DNA of 64,000 nucleotides from contig CM029124.1 of assembly GCA_016859345.1 (NCBI GenBank), positions 23,224,980-23,288,979 on the forward strand. The letters are read 5' to 3'. Under the pieces are notes generated by a model that had not been told where the DNA came from, ran no database searches, and worked only from the letters and a program-made list of their open reading frames with translations. Made by a program: the position numbers and the translations under genes. Positions 23,861 to 37,583 of the stretch are shown piece by piece (positions within the stretch are counted from its first letter, which is position 1; each line of letters starts with the position of its first letter). The stretch comes from Istiophorus platypterus. Lineage: Eukaryota > Chordata > Actinopteri > Istiophoriformes > Istiophoridae.

Positions 23861-26800
23861 AGTTGATTACCATGAGCACAGATTAATAACAGTAGGCAAT
23901 TTAAATGGATGTATCAACTTCTTTATCAACTCAGGAATTCCTACAACTGGTGGCTTGACAGCCAGAGGACAGATTTCACATTAAGAAAATGAGCCTGAAA
24001 CAGTAACTTTGAGGGGGACAAAAATAGCATTTTTAAAAGTGATGGGGCGTGTTACCCAGTGGATATCATGCCCTTGCCCACATGTGTTCTTGCTCCACCC
24101 ATTTTATCTAGGTTGGCTTTGGAGCTTTCTTCTGTGAAGTTGTGGCATACATGAATCCCAGTATACATTTCAACTTAACCAGCAGTGATGGAGTGATGGA
24201 AAAGATTTGAGACAAAGCCAAAACTGTTATAATTTTTGATACTACTGTGCCTACTTAAAAAGTTGCATTGATGTTCTCAGACATGCCGTAATCCCACTAA
24301 CAGGACAAGACCAGATGGTCATCCAGGGGAGAACAGCAGTAAGTAAGCACAGTAAGCACATTACTAATTTACAGGCTCTGATGTTTCTGTACCATTTCCA
24401 AACATTTCCAAACATGACATTTAATTACTTCTGGGAGAAATTTTTTGTTTTAAGAGTTAAAATCCTAAAAACATTACCTGTTAAGTTCTGTAGTCTCTTG
24501 CACAGTTAACATATCACAGTATGTTTTATAGGAGTGTAATCAATGTCAATCATCAATCCTGTTTATCATTGTGAAATTATTGCACTGTATCCCTCATCCT
24601 TGGGAGTTGGGACTCCCAAATTCAGCCTGCAAAGTTCAGAATTTCAAAAGCACAAGATTAAAACTGGCACATACTGTATTTAAAAGAACCTACATATTTA
24701 TTTAAAAACATTTCAGGATAGATTAGACATTTTATTAAAGGTAGATGGGTGTCATATGAGTTTAAAGCATTTTTATTTGATTGTTTTAAGCTTTTTTGAG
24801 TGTTCAAAAGCAAATGAATCTGAATGTGGAACCAAATAAATTCTGAATTTCGAAAAGTCGAAGTCAAAAAAGTAAAATAGAGTATAGTAAAAAATAAAAA
24901 TGACAAAGAAATTAGAGGATAGTTGGTATATAAGGCAGCAAAGGGGGTGAACAGGACCCTTACTATCTCAGAACACTAGACAGAATATTGTGCCAACTCT
25001 GTCTCTCCTCTCCAACCCCTCTACTTTCACCCACTCCCCGAACCCTTTGTCTTTCAGAGGACCAAGGGGAGGCTGTATCTTTCTACTCATAAACATCTAG
25101 CAAGTATGTCTTCAACTAGACCTTTGCCATGTTATCCTTTTGCCTATTCGAAAAAAATGCAGTTTTGGCACAAAATCTCTATCTCTCTCATTCTGTGTCT
25201 CAACATTCCTCAAGGCCAAAGTTGAGGCTACGATAGAGATTAGGACAGCAGCTTTACTGTCAGGGCAGCAAAATCTATGCCGGCTGACAAACCTGGCAGT
25301 AGCAGTGTTTGGGGAAGGATTGAGTAATAATGGGGAGAGAGACGAGGACCTGGATCAGGAAATGGAGCATTTTGAAGGGGGCCAAAATGGTTGATTGGGG
25401 AGACTGATCGGTTACGATTTAAGACAGATGTAGGGCTCTTGCACAGCTGATTTAGGTTTAATAAAAGAGTGTGTGACTGTCTGTGTGTGTGTGCGTGTGT
25501 GTGTATGCCTGACTGTGTGTGTGTGTATGTGCAAGCACAGTACATCTGCAAATGCATGTGTGCCTGTTTAAGGCTGACTAAACAATCTGTGTACATAAGA
25601 GGGTGTTAGGGGTACACAGCCCATAGGGACTCTCACAGACAAATAGTCTACATTTGGAAAATTGCTGAATTCACAACACTTAAAGAACCAACACTTTACC
25701 ATGGCAAAACCACACGCCACCAGTCGCCACTGTCATACACAAGATGGTGCCCATATGCCCGTGATGGCATCCAGATGAGTCAATTCAAAGGGGAATTACA
25801 TGGCATGGAGCTATGTTGAGTCTGAAAAAAATAATCAACTAAAGACCACCTGAAAGATAGTTTCACAATTATTTCAAGTCTATTTTAAAACAATAGTCAG
25901 GTGCTCATGTGAACATCCAAATAGTTTCTGCTTGCTTTAATCACTTATTAATACTGTCTTTCCTAATTTGTAAGTGATGGGGAAAAACCACAGACCTCAT
26001 TCCGTGCAAAAATGTCTGGAGAAGTTTATATGTAGCTAAAGTGGGGCTTCAGGAGTTTTAATCAGTCAAATCCAGTGGTTATAAGTGGGTAAAGGTTCCC
26101 TGTTTGTGTTTCCACAGACTCTTCCGTGATTATACAGCAGGGGGAATTTTATCCAAAAAAGATTTTGGAAGACATCCACCTGATTTGTCTAAATCAGGGT
26201 GTTGGAGCCTCATATTAGTGTCAAAACTTTCTAATGTATTCTGTCAACCTATCCTTAAGATTAAGTATTGTTTTCAGACAGAGGAATAAGGTCAGTTTTC
26301 CTTTCCTGTGCACGCTTACCTTTTCCTTATATTCATTCTATCAAAGAAAAATGCCAATTAATGAAGGCGTGGGTCTTATTTGTGTGTCTCTTGCCTTTCC
26401 TTTTTCAGTTGTGGTACTGTAGTACTCAACAAATTGGCTGCTGAGATCTTAGAACATGTTGCGTCAATGATCTGGGCAAAAAATGAGCAGTCAGACAATC
26501 AACAATCTAGCCAGATTATTTAAGACACTCTATCTCAGAGGTAAATCCAAAACTGAGCGCATCTAAAATGTAGGTAATAATCCCTCATAGCTAAGGTTGG
26601 AGTACATACAGGGAAAAGTGGACAACTGTTCCAGGCCTCAAAAGCCATATTATCACTGAGTGTCCTTTCATTGTGGTAATTTGTTCATTAAAGAAATGTT
26701 GGGGAATATGCTGTACCCACTTGGAATTTTCAGTTCATAACACAACTTTTTTAATCATTACAACTTTGATAACAGTCACAATAAGTCCAGCAACATTGTT

Positions 26801-29227
26801 CCTTAATATGACACCCTACATAAAATTGGTAACTCAAATATGGATTGAAAACTGAAGAACACAATAAAGAAGTAGAACTAGCTCTGTTTTAAATAATTCA
26901 TAGATTAACATTAAGATTAAACTTAAAATTATATGCATGCCAAAGATTTAAATTGTGGTTTTTACTGTGTAGTTAGTTTTAGATGACTGTTAAGCTGTTT
27001 GGGAAGAATGTCAAAGCATCGTATTTCACTGCAGCTTGCAGCTTCTTTTAGCAAAAAAAAAAAAACCCTCCAAAAACGTTACTGAATATGTAAGTTTTGT
27101 TCTTTTCAAGTAAATTCAACTTCAAATGTGTAGTTTTTGTTTTCAGACCCATTTAAACCTGAGAAACAGGAGTTGCAACTTGATTTCTTCTGACTTGAAA
27201 TGATAGGTTTTGTCAACTGATTAAATGAAGATGAAGGAAACAAAACTAGCATATTACCAAACTTCCAACCATGCATAGTTGGACAGTTAAAACTCTTCAG
27301 AGACTCATTTTTTGTAATTCAATGGAAACTTGCTGTGGGTCTTACATGCATGGGTGAGAAGGTAAGGTTAAGTTGTGGTTGTTTCTTTTCTTAATAATGA
27401 AAACAGTGCCAACCACAATGAAGGTTAGTATTGAGTTCTGTCCACGTACACTTAGATTTTAACAGTGTCCCGGGGAGTAGTCTCGCATGCTGTCTATGCA
27501 CTGAAAAAATTCAGCAGCTGCAGCTTTAAGTTCCTCATGTCAATTGAAGAACTAACTTAAACTAAAAAATGGTAAAGGAAAGCAAATCAGGCTGTAATGA
27601 CTGTCTATGCAACTAAAAAGTTCATTCAATTTAATATCTTAAAATTATTGAATTTTTTTTCTCAAGTTCATCCACAGGTAATAACCCACTAGTGAACAGA
27701 AAGAAGGATTTAACAGTTTAAGAGCGAGATATTTCCCTCTGATGTTGGTAGAGACCAAAACTAGAGCTAAGACAGGGCGAATTTTGGACTTACATTTTCC
27801 AGACAAAGACATACTCCAAATAAATGATAATACCTTCCTGTGTGAGATGATGTATAAATAAACAACTACTGATAAAAGTTTGCCATACCAACTTAAACGC
27901 TGATTATGAATCAATCTTATATTCACACCTTGCTGCCCCCAAGTGGCCTTAACATCAAATACTGTAGATTTAACATAAATTGTAAAAATCGATTATTCCA
28001 GTACTGTACATTGATGGTAATTTGAAGGTGACAAGTTACATGGACAAAAAGCACGAAGGAAAAAAGCTACTTTTACTTTTTCATAATTATTAGAATTTTA
28101 CCTAATAAATATTGTTTGTGTGTATGTGATTGTGCATACACATATTGTGTATTGTTACTCTCTCTGTCTCTTATTCTTTCTGCTTCTCTACACCCACCAC
28201 CTCACGGCTGCAGATTAGACCGCTTAGTGCTCACCGCGGGGCGAGTTAATCACCAAGGAAAGCGAGGGGTTGGGGAAGAGGGGCGATGTGACATGGGGAG
28301 AGAGAGAGAGACAGTGAGGAAAGGAAAGGGGAGTGGTTCTCAACTGCTCCCCCTTCCAATCCAACCAACCGACCTCCACCAATCCCACCCCCATACTGCC
28401 CGTGGGGCACCATCATCGTGACAGTGGTATGACAGTAATCTTCCTCTGACAGTTTTCTGTTTTTTCTCTCTTTTTTTTCTAATTGGTGGGTGTATGTTGG
28501 GTGCAGGGTGGTGGGGAGGTAGATTGGGGTGGTTGGGAGGTGGGGTACCTGAAGGTACCATGACACTTAGGCAATTGCCCCCAGAGAAGACGACAACACA
28601 GCAACACAATGATGCGCATTGCTGGCACCAGCACAGCCAGCCAGAAGCAGCAAGATGCCTTCCCTTCCTCGCCTCTAAAAATACTTACACACAATGCATC
28701 TGATAATAGGTTTATGCAATGATGCACCGGTGCATGGTAATCTATCCACCCCAGCATCACCCACCACCATCTCAGCTGACAGACAATATTACAAATGTAA
28801 AAGGTTTAGTTGTAGCGCACAAAAAGAGTATGTCAACTTGTGTCCTAGATGTAAATATGACTAATATCCACAATGAGGATGAAATAAGGATAAAATGTCA
28901 GGTTAGGATTTAAAGGCTAAGGCTGGTTTTATTTTATTTATTTAGCTATTCTATTTTTCTCATTGTCAGCAAATCCCATGTTTGTCCATCATTCAATTCT
29001 TACTGACTTCCCTACCCTGTCTGGCATTATATCACAAGACCACTCATTCTAACTTAACTATTTCAAGATGGGTCACAAATATAGGACTATGTTTTTATTT
29101 AAAAAGCATCTGTAATTTCCTTAAACAGATGAGATGCATAGTTCTTAGCAAACATTACTCAAACAGGAGGGAAAAATGCATTTGTTGGGGACTATGATCA
29201 GGTGTGGATTCATACACATCTGCTGTA
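23861..29227. other. Mostly non-coding, no gene seen
   Basis: AT-rich sequence to about 28100, with a GT-rich patch at 25475-25535 and a short CTGCCCCCAAGTGGCC phrase at 27930, typical of teleost repeats. 25140-25400 is open for 84 codons but matches nothing. 28190-28700 is markedly more GC-rich, with long purine and C runs. A perfect 14-bp palindrome, ATGCACCGGTGCAT, lies at 28722-28735. No splice-supported exon was found. Confidence 0.5.
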
Positions 29228-29346
29228 CTATTAGTAATAATAGTAATACTTATGCATTACTAATAGTAATTAGCACTCATCAATATTAGTAATGATTACT
29301 GATTACTAAGAGTAATAATTAGTTATTACTTTTAGTACTAAGTAAT
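29228..29346. repeat. TAGTAAT/ATTACTA low-complexity palindromic block
   Basis: About 120 bp composed almost wholly of TAGTAAT and its complement ATTACTA in alternating orientation. CTATTAGTAAT (29228-29238) pairs perfectly with ATTACTAATAG (29256-29266), and TAGTAAT pairs with ATTACTA again further on. Confidence 0.85.
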
Positions 29347-32300
29347 TATGGTAGCATGACAGGGATTTACCCAAGTAAACTAGTGTGTGTGTACTTGATA
29401 GTGAAGAAACATGTTACCCAGTGCAATTGTCTGGTTCATTGTTGTGTTTTTAATAGTTTTTGGAAAGCAATGGAGGTCTATGGTACAGAAAAATAATATA
29501 TATCAGGTTTTGGATACACACAAAGTACTTGATAGTAGGATCATAAGAAAAACACAGAATATCACTGCTATATGTAGCTGAAGATAAGTGTAGCAAAAGA
29601 GAGAAAATAAACAACAGAGGTCACAGAGAAGCACAACCTCTACCCGCACACTGTGAGAAATTATGACCGGAAAACCACCTGTTTAGTGTAAGTTATTCTC
29701 TATGCTTAGTTGAGCTGGCACACACGTAAGAATTTATCTCATTGTTGAGCGCAGCAAGGAGCAACGTGTCTACGCATGTGCCGGTAAGCAATGGGTAGAA
29801 CTCCAGACAATAGGAAAAGAGCCAGATTTAAGAGGACTGTCGCTTGGTGTGCAGCGAGCATCTTCATAAATCCTAATACACAGTCTCTCCCTGTGGAACA
29901 GAAAAAAAAGGCAAAGAAAGGGAGGGAATGAATGCATTTTCTTCTTATCTATCTGTCTTTCACTCTCTTTCCCCAGTGAGCGAGACAGAAGGGAATAAAT
30001 GGCCCCCCTCTCCTCTCCTCTCTCCTTGGTGTGGGCTGACAGCACAGCAGATGGTGGTTTAAGCAGTGAATTTATGAGTGCCACAGTCTTAATGTTGCAG
30101 AAAGAAAAGAAAAGGACTCGCATCAAACGCCACTGACAAATGCACTTGCTAATATTAATGCACTCCTCATTCATCCAATATGCTGCCTAATTGCTTTTCT
30201 GTACACAGTAATATGGCACCTGCTGCTCAAGTCCGGCAGTCGCATCAGGAGAGGGAAGATTGAGGAGGGGGGTGGACAGAGACGGTAAAGATGAGAAAGT
30301 AGAGAGATGAGAAAGAAAGTGTCTCTTGCTCTCTCTCTTTCTGTCTGTCTCTCCCCCTTTTTTCTGTGATGGATGCAAGGCTGTGGATCATGCGCCAGGC
30401 CTGTCACTGTTCCTAATTAAAATTTTATACTTACAGGCTCAGGAAAAAAAAAGGTGGAAAGCACTCAGTAAACAATCAGTTATGAGAGGAGAGGAAGGGA
30501 GAGGCCATCACACTCGCACGGTACGACACACTGAGGCACACGCAATCCAGTTTTAAGTACAGCAACGTACACAGAAAATTCTTGGACTTCATTAGAGCCT
30601 AACAAGGCCATCTTTCCCGCAGATCATGCCTGAATCCAAAAGGGCCTGAAAAAAGCAAGCCCACCACCTTTGCTGCAAAAAGCTCTCTCGTGGGCTTTTG
30701 TGGACATGCCAACTGTAAAAAAAACACGAAAGCTGATCCCCTGTATAGCTGTCACCTTCAAAGTATCAATGACTAAAGTGGTTTCACAGAAATGTTGGAC
30801 GCAGAAAGTTAAAATGTGCCTTAACATTCTTCTCAAATAGCCATAGTTTCTATAATAAGCAGCACCGGTATTCGTTGTACACTCAAGCTCATCATCAAAC
30901 ATTAAAATGGATATTTCGATCAAAACTCAATTAAAAATAATCAATACTGTATGATTGTACATGTACTGTGAATTATTCAGAGCTGATATCTTGCATTTTA
31001 CCTCTATCAGGTGGTCAAAATATATCTACATTACCAGAAGCTGTTTTTTCTTGGTATCACCTTTCTTTTGTGTTATTATTATTCAAGCCCTCTCTATTGA
31101 AATCTGACTTCTTGAAGTCAGACAGATGATCATCATTTTAGTGCTTTGCATCCTGTTTGGGGTCCATCTGGGGCCTGTGTTAGCCCCCTATAGCCCCACC
31201 ATTATCTGCCCTCCAGCTGCTGTTAAATGCACTAAATTGTAAAATAATGAGTTTGTAAATTGCAGGCAATTACAGATGCAAATTGAATAAATCCTCCAAA
31301 CTATAGATTGTCCTTTCTCCTCACATCAACACTTAATTGATGCATGTTTGATGGATATACCTTTGATAGCAGGTATTTCTTTGAGTGCTGGAATGAGAAA
31401 CTGAAAATGCATTTTGTTGTTTGAGGCGTCTGAGGCTGTAAAAAGATGAACTGTGATTTGATGGAACAGAATGTACCAGTTATGGAATGAAAGGTGCAAT
31501 ATGTTTTTGATGAAGGAGTGTAGTAAATTAAACCAACAACAGCAATAAGATCTTAAGCTGCAGCTAAAACCATTTACCTGACCTAATACACACACACACA
31601 GACAAGCACTGTAGGTCAGTTGACGACAAGCTGGGGGTCAGGACTCCCCTGGTCTCCCCCAGAGGGTTGCTTAGGGGTCACTAAATGATTAATGTGATGA
31701 CAGAGATCCAAAAACATATTTCTACTATATAAAATTCTGTGTAATTTTTCTGACTTCTCACTAACATTTCCTTTTTCTCATGTGAGATACTGATACCCTT
31801 AAAAGCTTTTGAACTAAACTATTTCAGAGGACAGAAATTGCTTTAGTTGAACTGCTACCAATAAATGGATTAAATCTGGGATGAGGGGTCATATGGAAGT
31901 AGTTGCAACTTTCTACAGAAGTAGAAAAAAAGGCTTGGAGATAATGCTGCATATATTTATAAACACAAAATGAAATACAATATATAAATCAGTAGATCAT
32001 AAATCAGGAGAAAATCTTCAGTTTTACAAAATACCAATGCTGATGGGAAAGTAATTGATGTGAAAAATAATAATTAGTAATTCTGTAATACAATCTAAAA
32101 ATTATACCACACAGGTTCCTATAAAAATATATGTGGAAAATAATACAGGAAAGGCAACTATCAGAAGTGTATGGGATATGTCATGTAACTATATAGGGAA
32201 TAGACCATTTTGGTGTTATGGCATGAAAATATTTATTTTTTTAAATTGTTAATATAATATTGAGAGTAATATGTCAGTTTATACAGACCTTTATTTACTT

Positions 32301-33736
32301 TGTATCAAAAAAAGACAAACTATAAAGCCAAATTAAATTATTGTGGAAATACAATAGGTATATATTTGTATAGATATTACCATTATTACATTCAGGGCCA
32401 TATCGAGAACTTTAAGATCCCTAGCTCACAAGTCCCACCAATGACCCCCTCACCACAAATTCAGAAAGTTAAGACAAGAAAAAAAATAATGATACTTGAA
32501 TGTTTCATACTTTATTTATTCAATAATCTATCGAAAAAAAACACTTTCTCTAAATTTCATTTCTCAGCTTAAAGGCCTATATAGTGTTTCAAAATGTTCT
32601 CAAAAATTCTTTATTTGTTATTTTGATTGTCTTGTAGTGCTCAGTTAGTCTGAAAACATGGGAATTATCTTGTGTATGTGTACCTTTTTGATTATATCAT
32701 GTAAACTCCTCAAGAGATTGCTAAAACCAATATATTATAAGTGTGGCTGCTAACACATTCATATAATACTTCCATTAATTACTAGAAAATTATAAACCCT
32801 TTATATGAGCTTTTTTTCCTACAGGTAATTATGAATTCTGTTCCACTGGAGGAGTTAAGTACTCAAACATTTCTTTTCTCAGCTAAAGGACGATCCATTA
32901 TTTATTCTCAAAAACACCATGTGTAAGTTGCAATAATGAAGCAGCAGACACTGAAACATCAGACACAGTCAATCACACAGGATTCACTTTGAGTATCTGA
33001 CATACACATGCTTGCTTTTACCTCTCCTTCCCCCAGTGTGTCTGTCTGTGTGGGTGGATGTTTTGCATGCATTTACCGTGTATCTGTGTGTGCATGTACC
33101 ATATGTGCTTGTGTGTGTGTGTGTGCTCTAGCTAACTCCTTTATGCGTGAAATGGAGAACACTGTGCACCTGAAGGCACACATCAACACGTCAAGAACAG
33201 CCATCAGCTCTGGACTTGAGTCACATCCAGCGACTCACACACAAACAATTGCACACACAGACACTGTCTGTAACATGGAACTGTTCATAGCTACTGAACT
33301 GATACAAAACTACTGGGATTATTTATTAGTGTGTGAAAGAAGTAATTTAAGTAATTAAGCAAAGATTTATTCAGGAACAGATTTAATTTTAACACAATAT
33401 GGACATATTCCAACGGCACCAGAGGCCATAATCCCAGCCACCACTCTCCTTTCATCCACAGGAAGCACTGAGGTCACCACAACCAAAGGTGTTTTATAGT
33501 TTGTGTGTTTTATGGAGAAGAGTAAAAAAAATTAATCATCGGCACATTTGCAGGTTGTAGAAAGACCAGAGCATCGCCATCATCATCATCTTTGCTGGAG
33601 ATATACTACCCACAATCCTTTTCCACAAGCTGACTAATTAGCCACAGAAAGGTCAAGTAAAGTCAGAGTGTGATTAGAGAGGGAAGCAGAGAGAAAGGGA
33701 GTAGGAGAGGAGGGGGAGGGAGGAAATGAGACAGAC
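29347..33736. other. Non-coding, CNE-like patches, no gene seen
   Basis: The 134-codon minus frame at 29770-30174 has no family motif. 30060-30230 and 31170-31310 hold unique ATTA/TAAT-rich sequence that looks conserved-element-like. 31650-32800 is AT-rich. 33540-33660 is unique sequence with GACTAATTAGCC and no simple repeats. No exon or transposon recognised. Confidence 0.45.
31170..31310. promoter_or_regulatory. Candidate conserved non-coding element
   Basis: Repeat-free sequence with a GCAGGCAATTACAGATGC core and CAGCTGCTG E-box motifs, between AT-rich stretches. No coding frame. Enhancer-like texture only. Confidence 0.25.
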
Positions 33737-33772
33737 GAGAAGAAGAAGAAGAAGAAGCAGCAGAAGAAGAAG
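33737..33772. repeat. (GAA)n/(CAG) short tandem repeat
   Basis: A GAA trinucleotide run interrupted by GCAGCAG, at the end of a 100-bp purine-rich strand (33660-33775). Confidence 0.9.
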
Positions 33773-34346
33773 CTCACATACATCTAGTTTTGGACCTGTG
33801 CCATAATCACTTGTTTTTTCTTTTTGTTTTATTTTTTCTCTTAATCACCGTGTTTTCTCTTCCTTCTTTTACTTCAAGCCAAGTGACAGCTTTGCTACAA
33901 AACATAGGCTTCGATTTTTAATAAAATGCTCATGTCGGTACACCTGGACATGTTGGCTAAGCTGGCCCAGGACTCAATAAACATGCAATAATGTGAGGCC
34001 TCCAGAATCAAATGCAGTGGAGACAGGTGTGTTTCTGTGCTTTTTGTGGAGATGAGTGTGCATTATTAATTTATGTTGCATGATTAACAACTGGAGGTCA
34101 TAGATAGATCACCAACCACTTTATTTACCATTACATACCTTTGTGAACATGCACGCATTTCTTGTGCTTATGTATTTGTCGGATGTATATCTATACACAT
34201 GCATTTGTGGTTGTAGGTGTAAGTGGTTGCGTGCCAACTGAAAAGATGCCAGTAGATGCAGGACTTGTGCTATTCCCTGTGAGCCTCATACGATGGTCTC
34301 GCCGCAGGCTTCTCCCCTGGCTCAATGTTGAGTCAAAACACCTCCT

Positions 34347-34377
34347 GTTAAAAAAGGTATATATATCCTTTTTTAAC
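34347..34377. repeat. Perfect 11-bp inverted repeat, 9-nt TA loop
   Basis: GTTAAAAAAGG (34347-34357) and CCTTTTTTAAC (34367-34377) flank a TATATATAT loop, a compact AT-rich hairpin followed by GATGAAAAAG. Confidence 0.9.
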
Positions 34378-34759
34378 GATGAAAAAGAAATACAGCGGCA
34401 GAGTGCACTTCCTTGTCAACAGCAAAACACAGCAAAGTGTAGGATGACAATGCACTGACACATGACACTGCACTTACTGTGCACTCCCAACCTTTGGGAA
34501 TTCACTGGAGGGAAGAGCCAGTGTCTACTTAGCATCACAGCTCCAGTTGATGTTCAGTATGTGTCATTCTGCAGGCTTTTCAAGAGCAACATATGTTTTG
34601 CTGCACAAAAAAACACAGAATTCACACATACACAAAAAATCACATGGACACTGGCTGTGCACTTGCACTTTTACCTGGAATAGCCTGATCCCAGAGGGGA
34701 GTGGTGTTTTAAGACATTCAAACACACTCTCACACACACAGATAGACGCATGGTAAGTG

Positions 34760-34930
34760 GACCCGCAGACTAATGGAGTTTAATTACTCCCAGCACATCC
34801 ATCAGGGGCTCCAGCAGGGGAGTGGAGTATTTTATCACCACTTTTAAGGGTTATTAGTACAAATACACTGTCACCCTGCATTACCACTGCAACGCTTTAG
34901 GGTGCCATGCCCCCACCACATTCATTACAA
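34760..34930. promoter_or_regulatory. Candidate conserved non-coding element
   Basis: Repeat-free sequence including GGAGTTTAATTACTCC (a palindromic homeodomain-type site at about 34777-34792), CAGGGGCTCCAGCAGGGG and GGGTTATTAGTAC. No coding frame, and composition unlike the neighbouring AT-rich DNA. Confidence 0.35.
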
Positions 34931-37354
34931 TCTCTATCAGTATCTTTCAGAACTAAATGCCCCCTTTTTCTTCCTCCACCTTCCTCCATCCTCATCCTCT
35001 CCTCACACACTTGCTGTCATTAAAAGATGAAGACCCCCCCCCATAGCATCTCCTCTTCATACCTCCATCTCCCTTCAACTCCAATTACAAAAACTTCTAC
35101 ACCTCTAAAACTTCCACTCCTTTCATTGTTTGGCACTCTCATTGCATTACTGGAAGCTGGCAAGGACAATACCAGATGACGACTTTAAGACCCAGCGGTC
35201 ACTCCAAAAATAGGAAAAAAAAGGAAAAGTCTTCGATTGGATGACTTCTTTTCAGGGAGGCTTAGCACATTATTCACTTCACGCCATTACCAAGCACGCA
35301 AAGGTGGGAGGCTTAAGAGAGATTTGCTTCATTTTTTTTTTTTTTTTTATGTGTACAGTTACTTGAGGAAAGGGACGGTTTACAATCTCTTGCCCAGGTT
35401 GGTGAAGTGGGGGATATCAATCAAGCAGCATCCGACACCTATGGAGCCCATTATTGACTGGTGAGACTGACATTTTGACAAATTTGAAGGGATGTTCTTG
35501 TTCAGGTATTTTAGGCAATGATAATGTGTGTGCTGTGTGTGTGCCTGTGTAAAGTATGGCCTACTCCATCATAAGAATGTATGTAATTAGCTATATTTAA
35601 GAGCTAATGTGTATTTCAGGACTAGAGGTATATTTATACTAACCTAGAGATCAGTAATTACAGTTGTTATATATTTTCAGGTTGTAAACGAAACACTGGG
35701 TCTTCAGTCAATCACAATTATGTCAGAACAATTACAATAGCCTTCAAACTGTAGCAGACTTTATTTATGAAAACATTATTCAAAGGCCAAGATGATTTCA
35801 TGGGTTGACTACAGCTGAAATCCATAATGTTTTAATCAATATAGTTATGATATCCATCATCATGGCAGAGTCAAATGTTAACAAAGACTCAGTTACAGTG
35901 ATCAGAAATGCACTGCTACTGGGAAAATGTTAATCAGGTTTATCAAATCACAACAGTTAAAGGATAATTGCATTTCATTACAATTTGGGTTTTATTTTTG
36001 TAAGTTTGAGCATCATTCCCACAAGTAATAATAAAACTGTACTCACAAAGTTTATTACTGAGATCCGGGAACAAAACAACAGCACTAGTTAAGGGGGACA
36101 AAAAACCTGAACAGTTGGGGATTTATTAATAAAATCAGAGGTTTGTTACACTTGTTTGAAAAAGAAAATTATCTAACAGAAATACTTCAACATTGCGCAT
36201 TCAAGCATTTCTGTTACATAACGTTCTAGCTAGCTCCACAGTGCAGCCACTGATGTTTAGCAATTAGATTATTCTACTTAAGGAACAACTCTGCCACTGA
36301 GAGATGGATGTAAAGTTTTATCTGTTCTGCCTCCTTTTACCTATGAGCCTAGTCTTTGCAATATTTGGTTCCCCCCACCTACAGCATTTAAATACAGAGC
36401 TCTGAGTCCTGACACTGCTATGTGACAGCTGTTGGCCACAGGTTTGATGGCTAGGGAGGGTTATTTGGAGGTAAACCCACACAGCTTGGGCTTAATAAAT
36501 GGCACAATTACCATTCTTACACAGTGTTTACGTTCATGGCACACCTGGCACAATTGCCCTGGTTTGCATTACCATATAAACCAACCTCTAGAAAATGAAT
36601 ATAAGGCCCCAACCCAATTTAAGTTTGAGGTTGATATATAGCAGCTAGCTCCAAAGTATGAAGACAAACATTAAAATTCCACGGCTGAAACAGCCTGAAA
36701 GCCTGCAGTTAATGAGATTTTCAAAAAATCATGAGTGTGAATGTACAGTCTGCATATTGTGCATCTGCATTTACATTCACGCATGTACACAAAATAACAT
36801 ACAGATTGTTGAAAGACAACCATCGCGTAAGCTATACTGCATCTCTGATCACCCACAAACACATTAGAAAACCCAATCACTTCAGTCACTTTTTTAAAAG
36901 TTTGTGTTTCAACCACACATCTGACCAGGTGACTGTTTGTTCTCATTTGATTATTTCATCTTTTTTTTCCAAAATCATGAAATAAAAATCTTTACTCAGA
37001 TTCCCCAAGCTCTCGTTATCCAGTTGCACATATTTTATAGTGAAATAAAACAGCAGCGTAATGAACAATGAAATTTGACCCCATGCTGTTCGGGCCATGC
37101 AAAGGTGAGGAAATATGAGAAAAAGAGTAAGAAATGAAGAGGGGCAGAAAGGTTATGAATACAATAAAACATCTTGTATAACTTGAATCCTATAAACTCT
37201 GTTATTCAACAGCTGATGAGTTAGCCCCATGTTCATGTGCTCCTTAGTTACTGCAGCACATACATTGTGAAATTTGAACTTGCAGCCTCACGGATATGAG
37301 TGTGTCTTTTCGTTGCTCTCTAAATTTAATCTACCTCTAAAAGCATGGTTACAA

Positions 37355-37356
37355 GT

Positions 37357-37425
<69 letters not shown>

Positions 37426-37516
37426 TGTGTGTGTGTGTGCGTGTCTGTGTGTCTGTGTGTGTGTGTGTGTTTCTGTGTGTGTGTGTCTGTGTCTGTGTGT
37501 GTGTGTGTCTGTGTCT

Positions 37517-37580
<64 letters not shown>
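37355..37580. repeat. (GT)n compound microsatellite, 226 bp
   Basis: The longest simple repeat in the window. Pure GT arms flank a centre in which TC replaces TG at irregular spacing (TGTGTC units), giving a TCTG-interrupted core. Six overlapping Cys-Val or His-Thr frames arise from it and are not genes. Confidence 0.98.

Positions 37581-37583
<3 letters not shown>

Larger units (their letters stand above)
33773..37354. other. Non-coding, no gene seen
   Basis: Holds a hairpin (34347-34377) and a CNE-like segment (34760-34930), listed separately. A T18-type run lies near 35331-35348. 35460-37350 is AT-rich. Frames of 69-98 codons lack any family resemblance. Confidence 0.5.

Noticed and set aside
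29770..30174. A 134-codon minus-strand frame
   Set aside because: No family motif, driven by purine-rich DNA, and no flanking splice-compatible exons.
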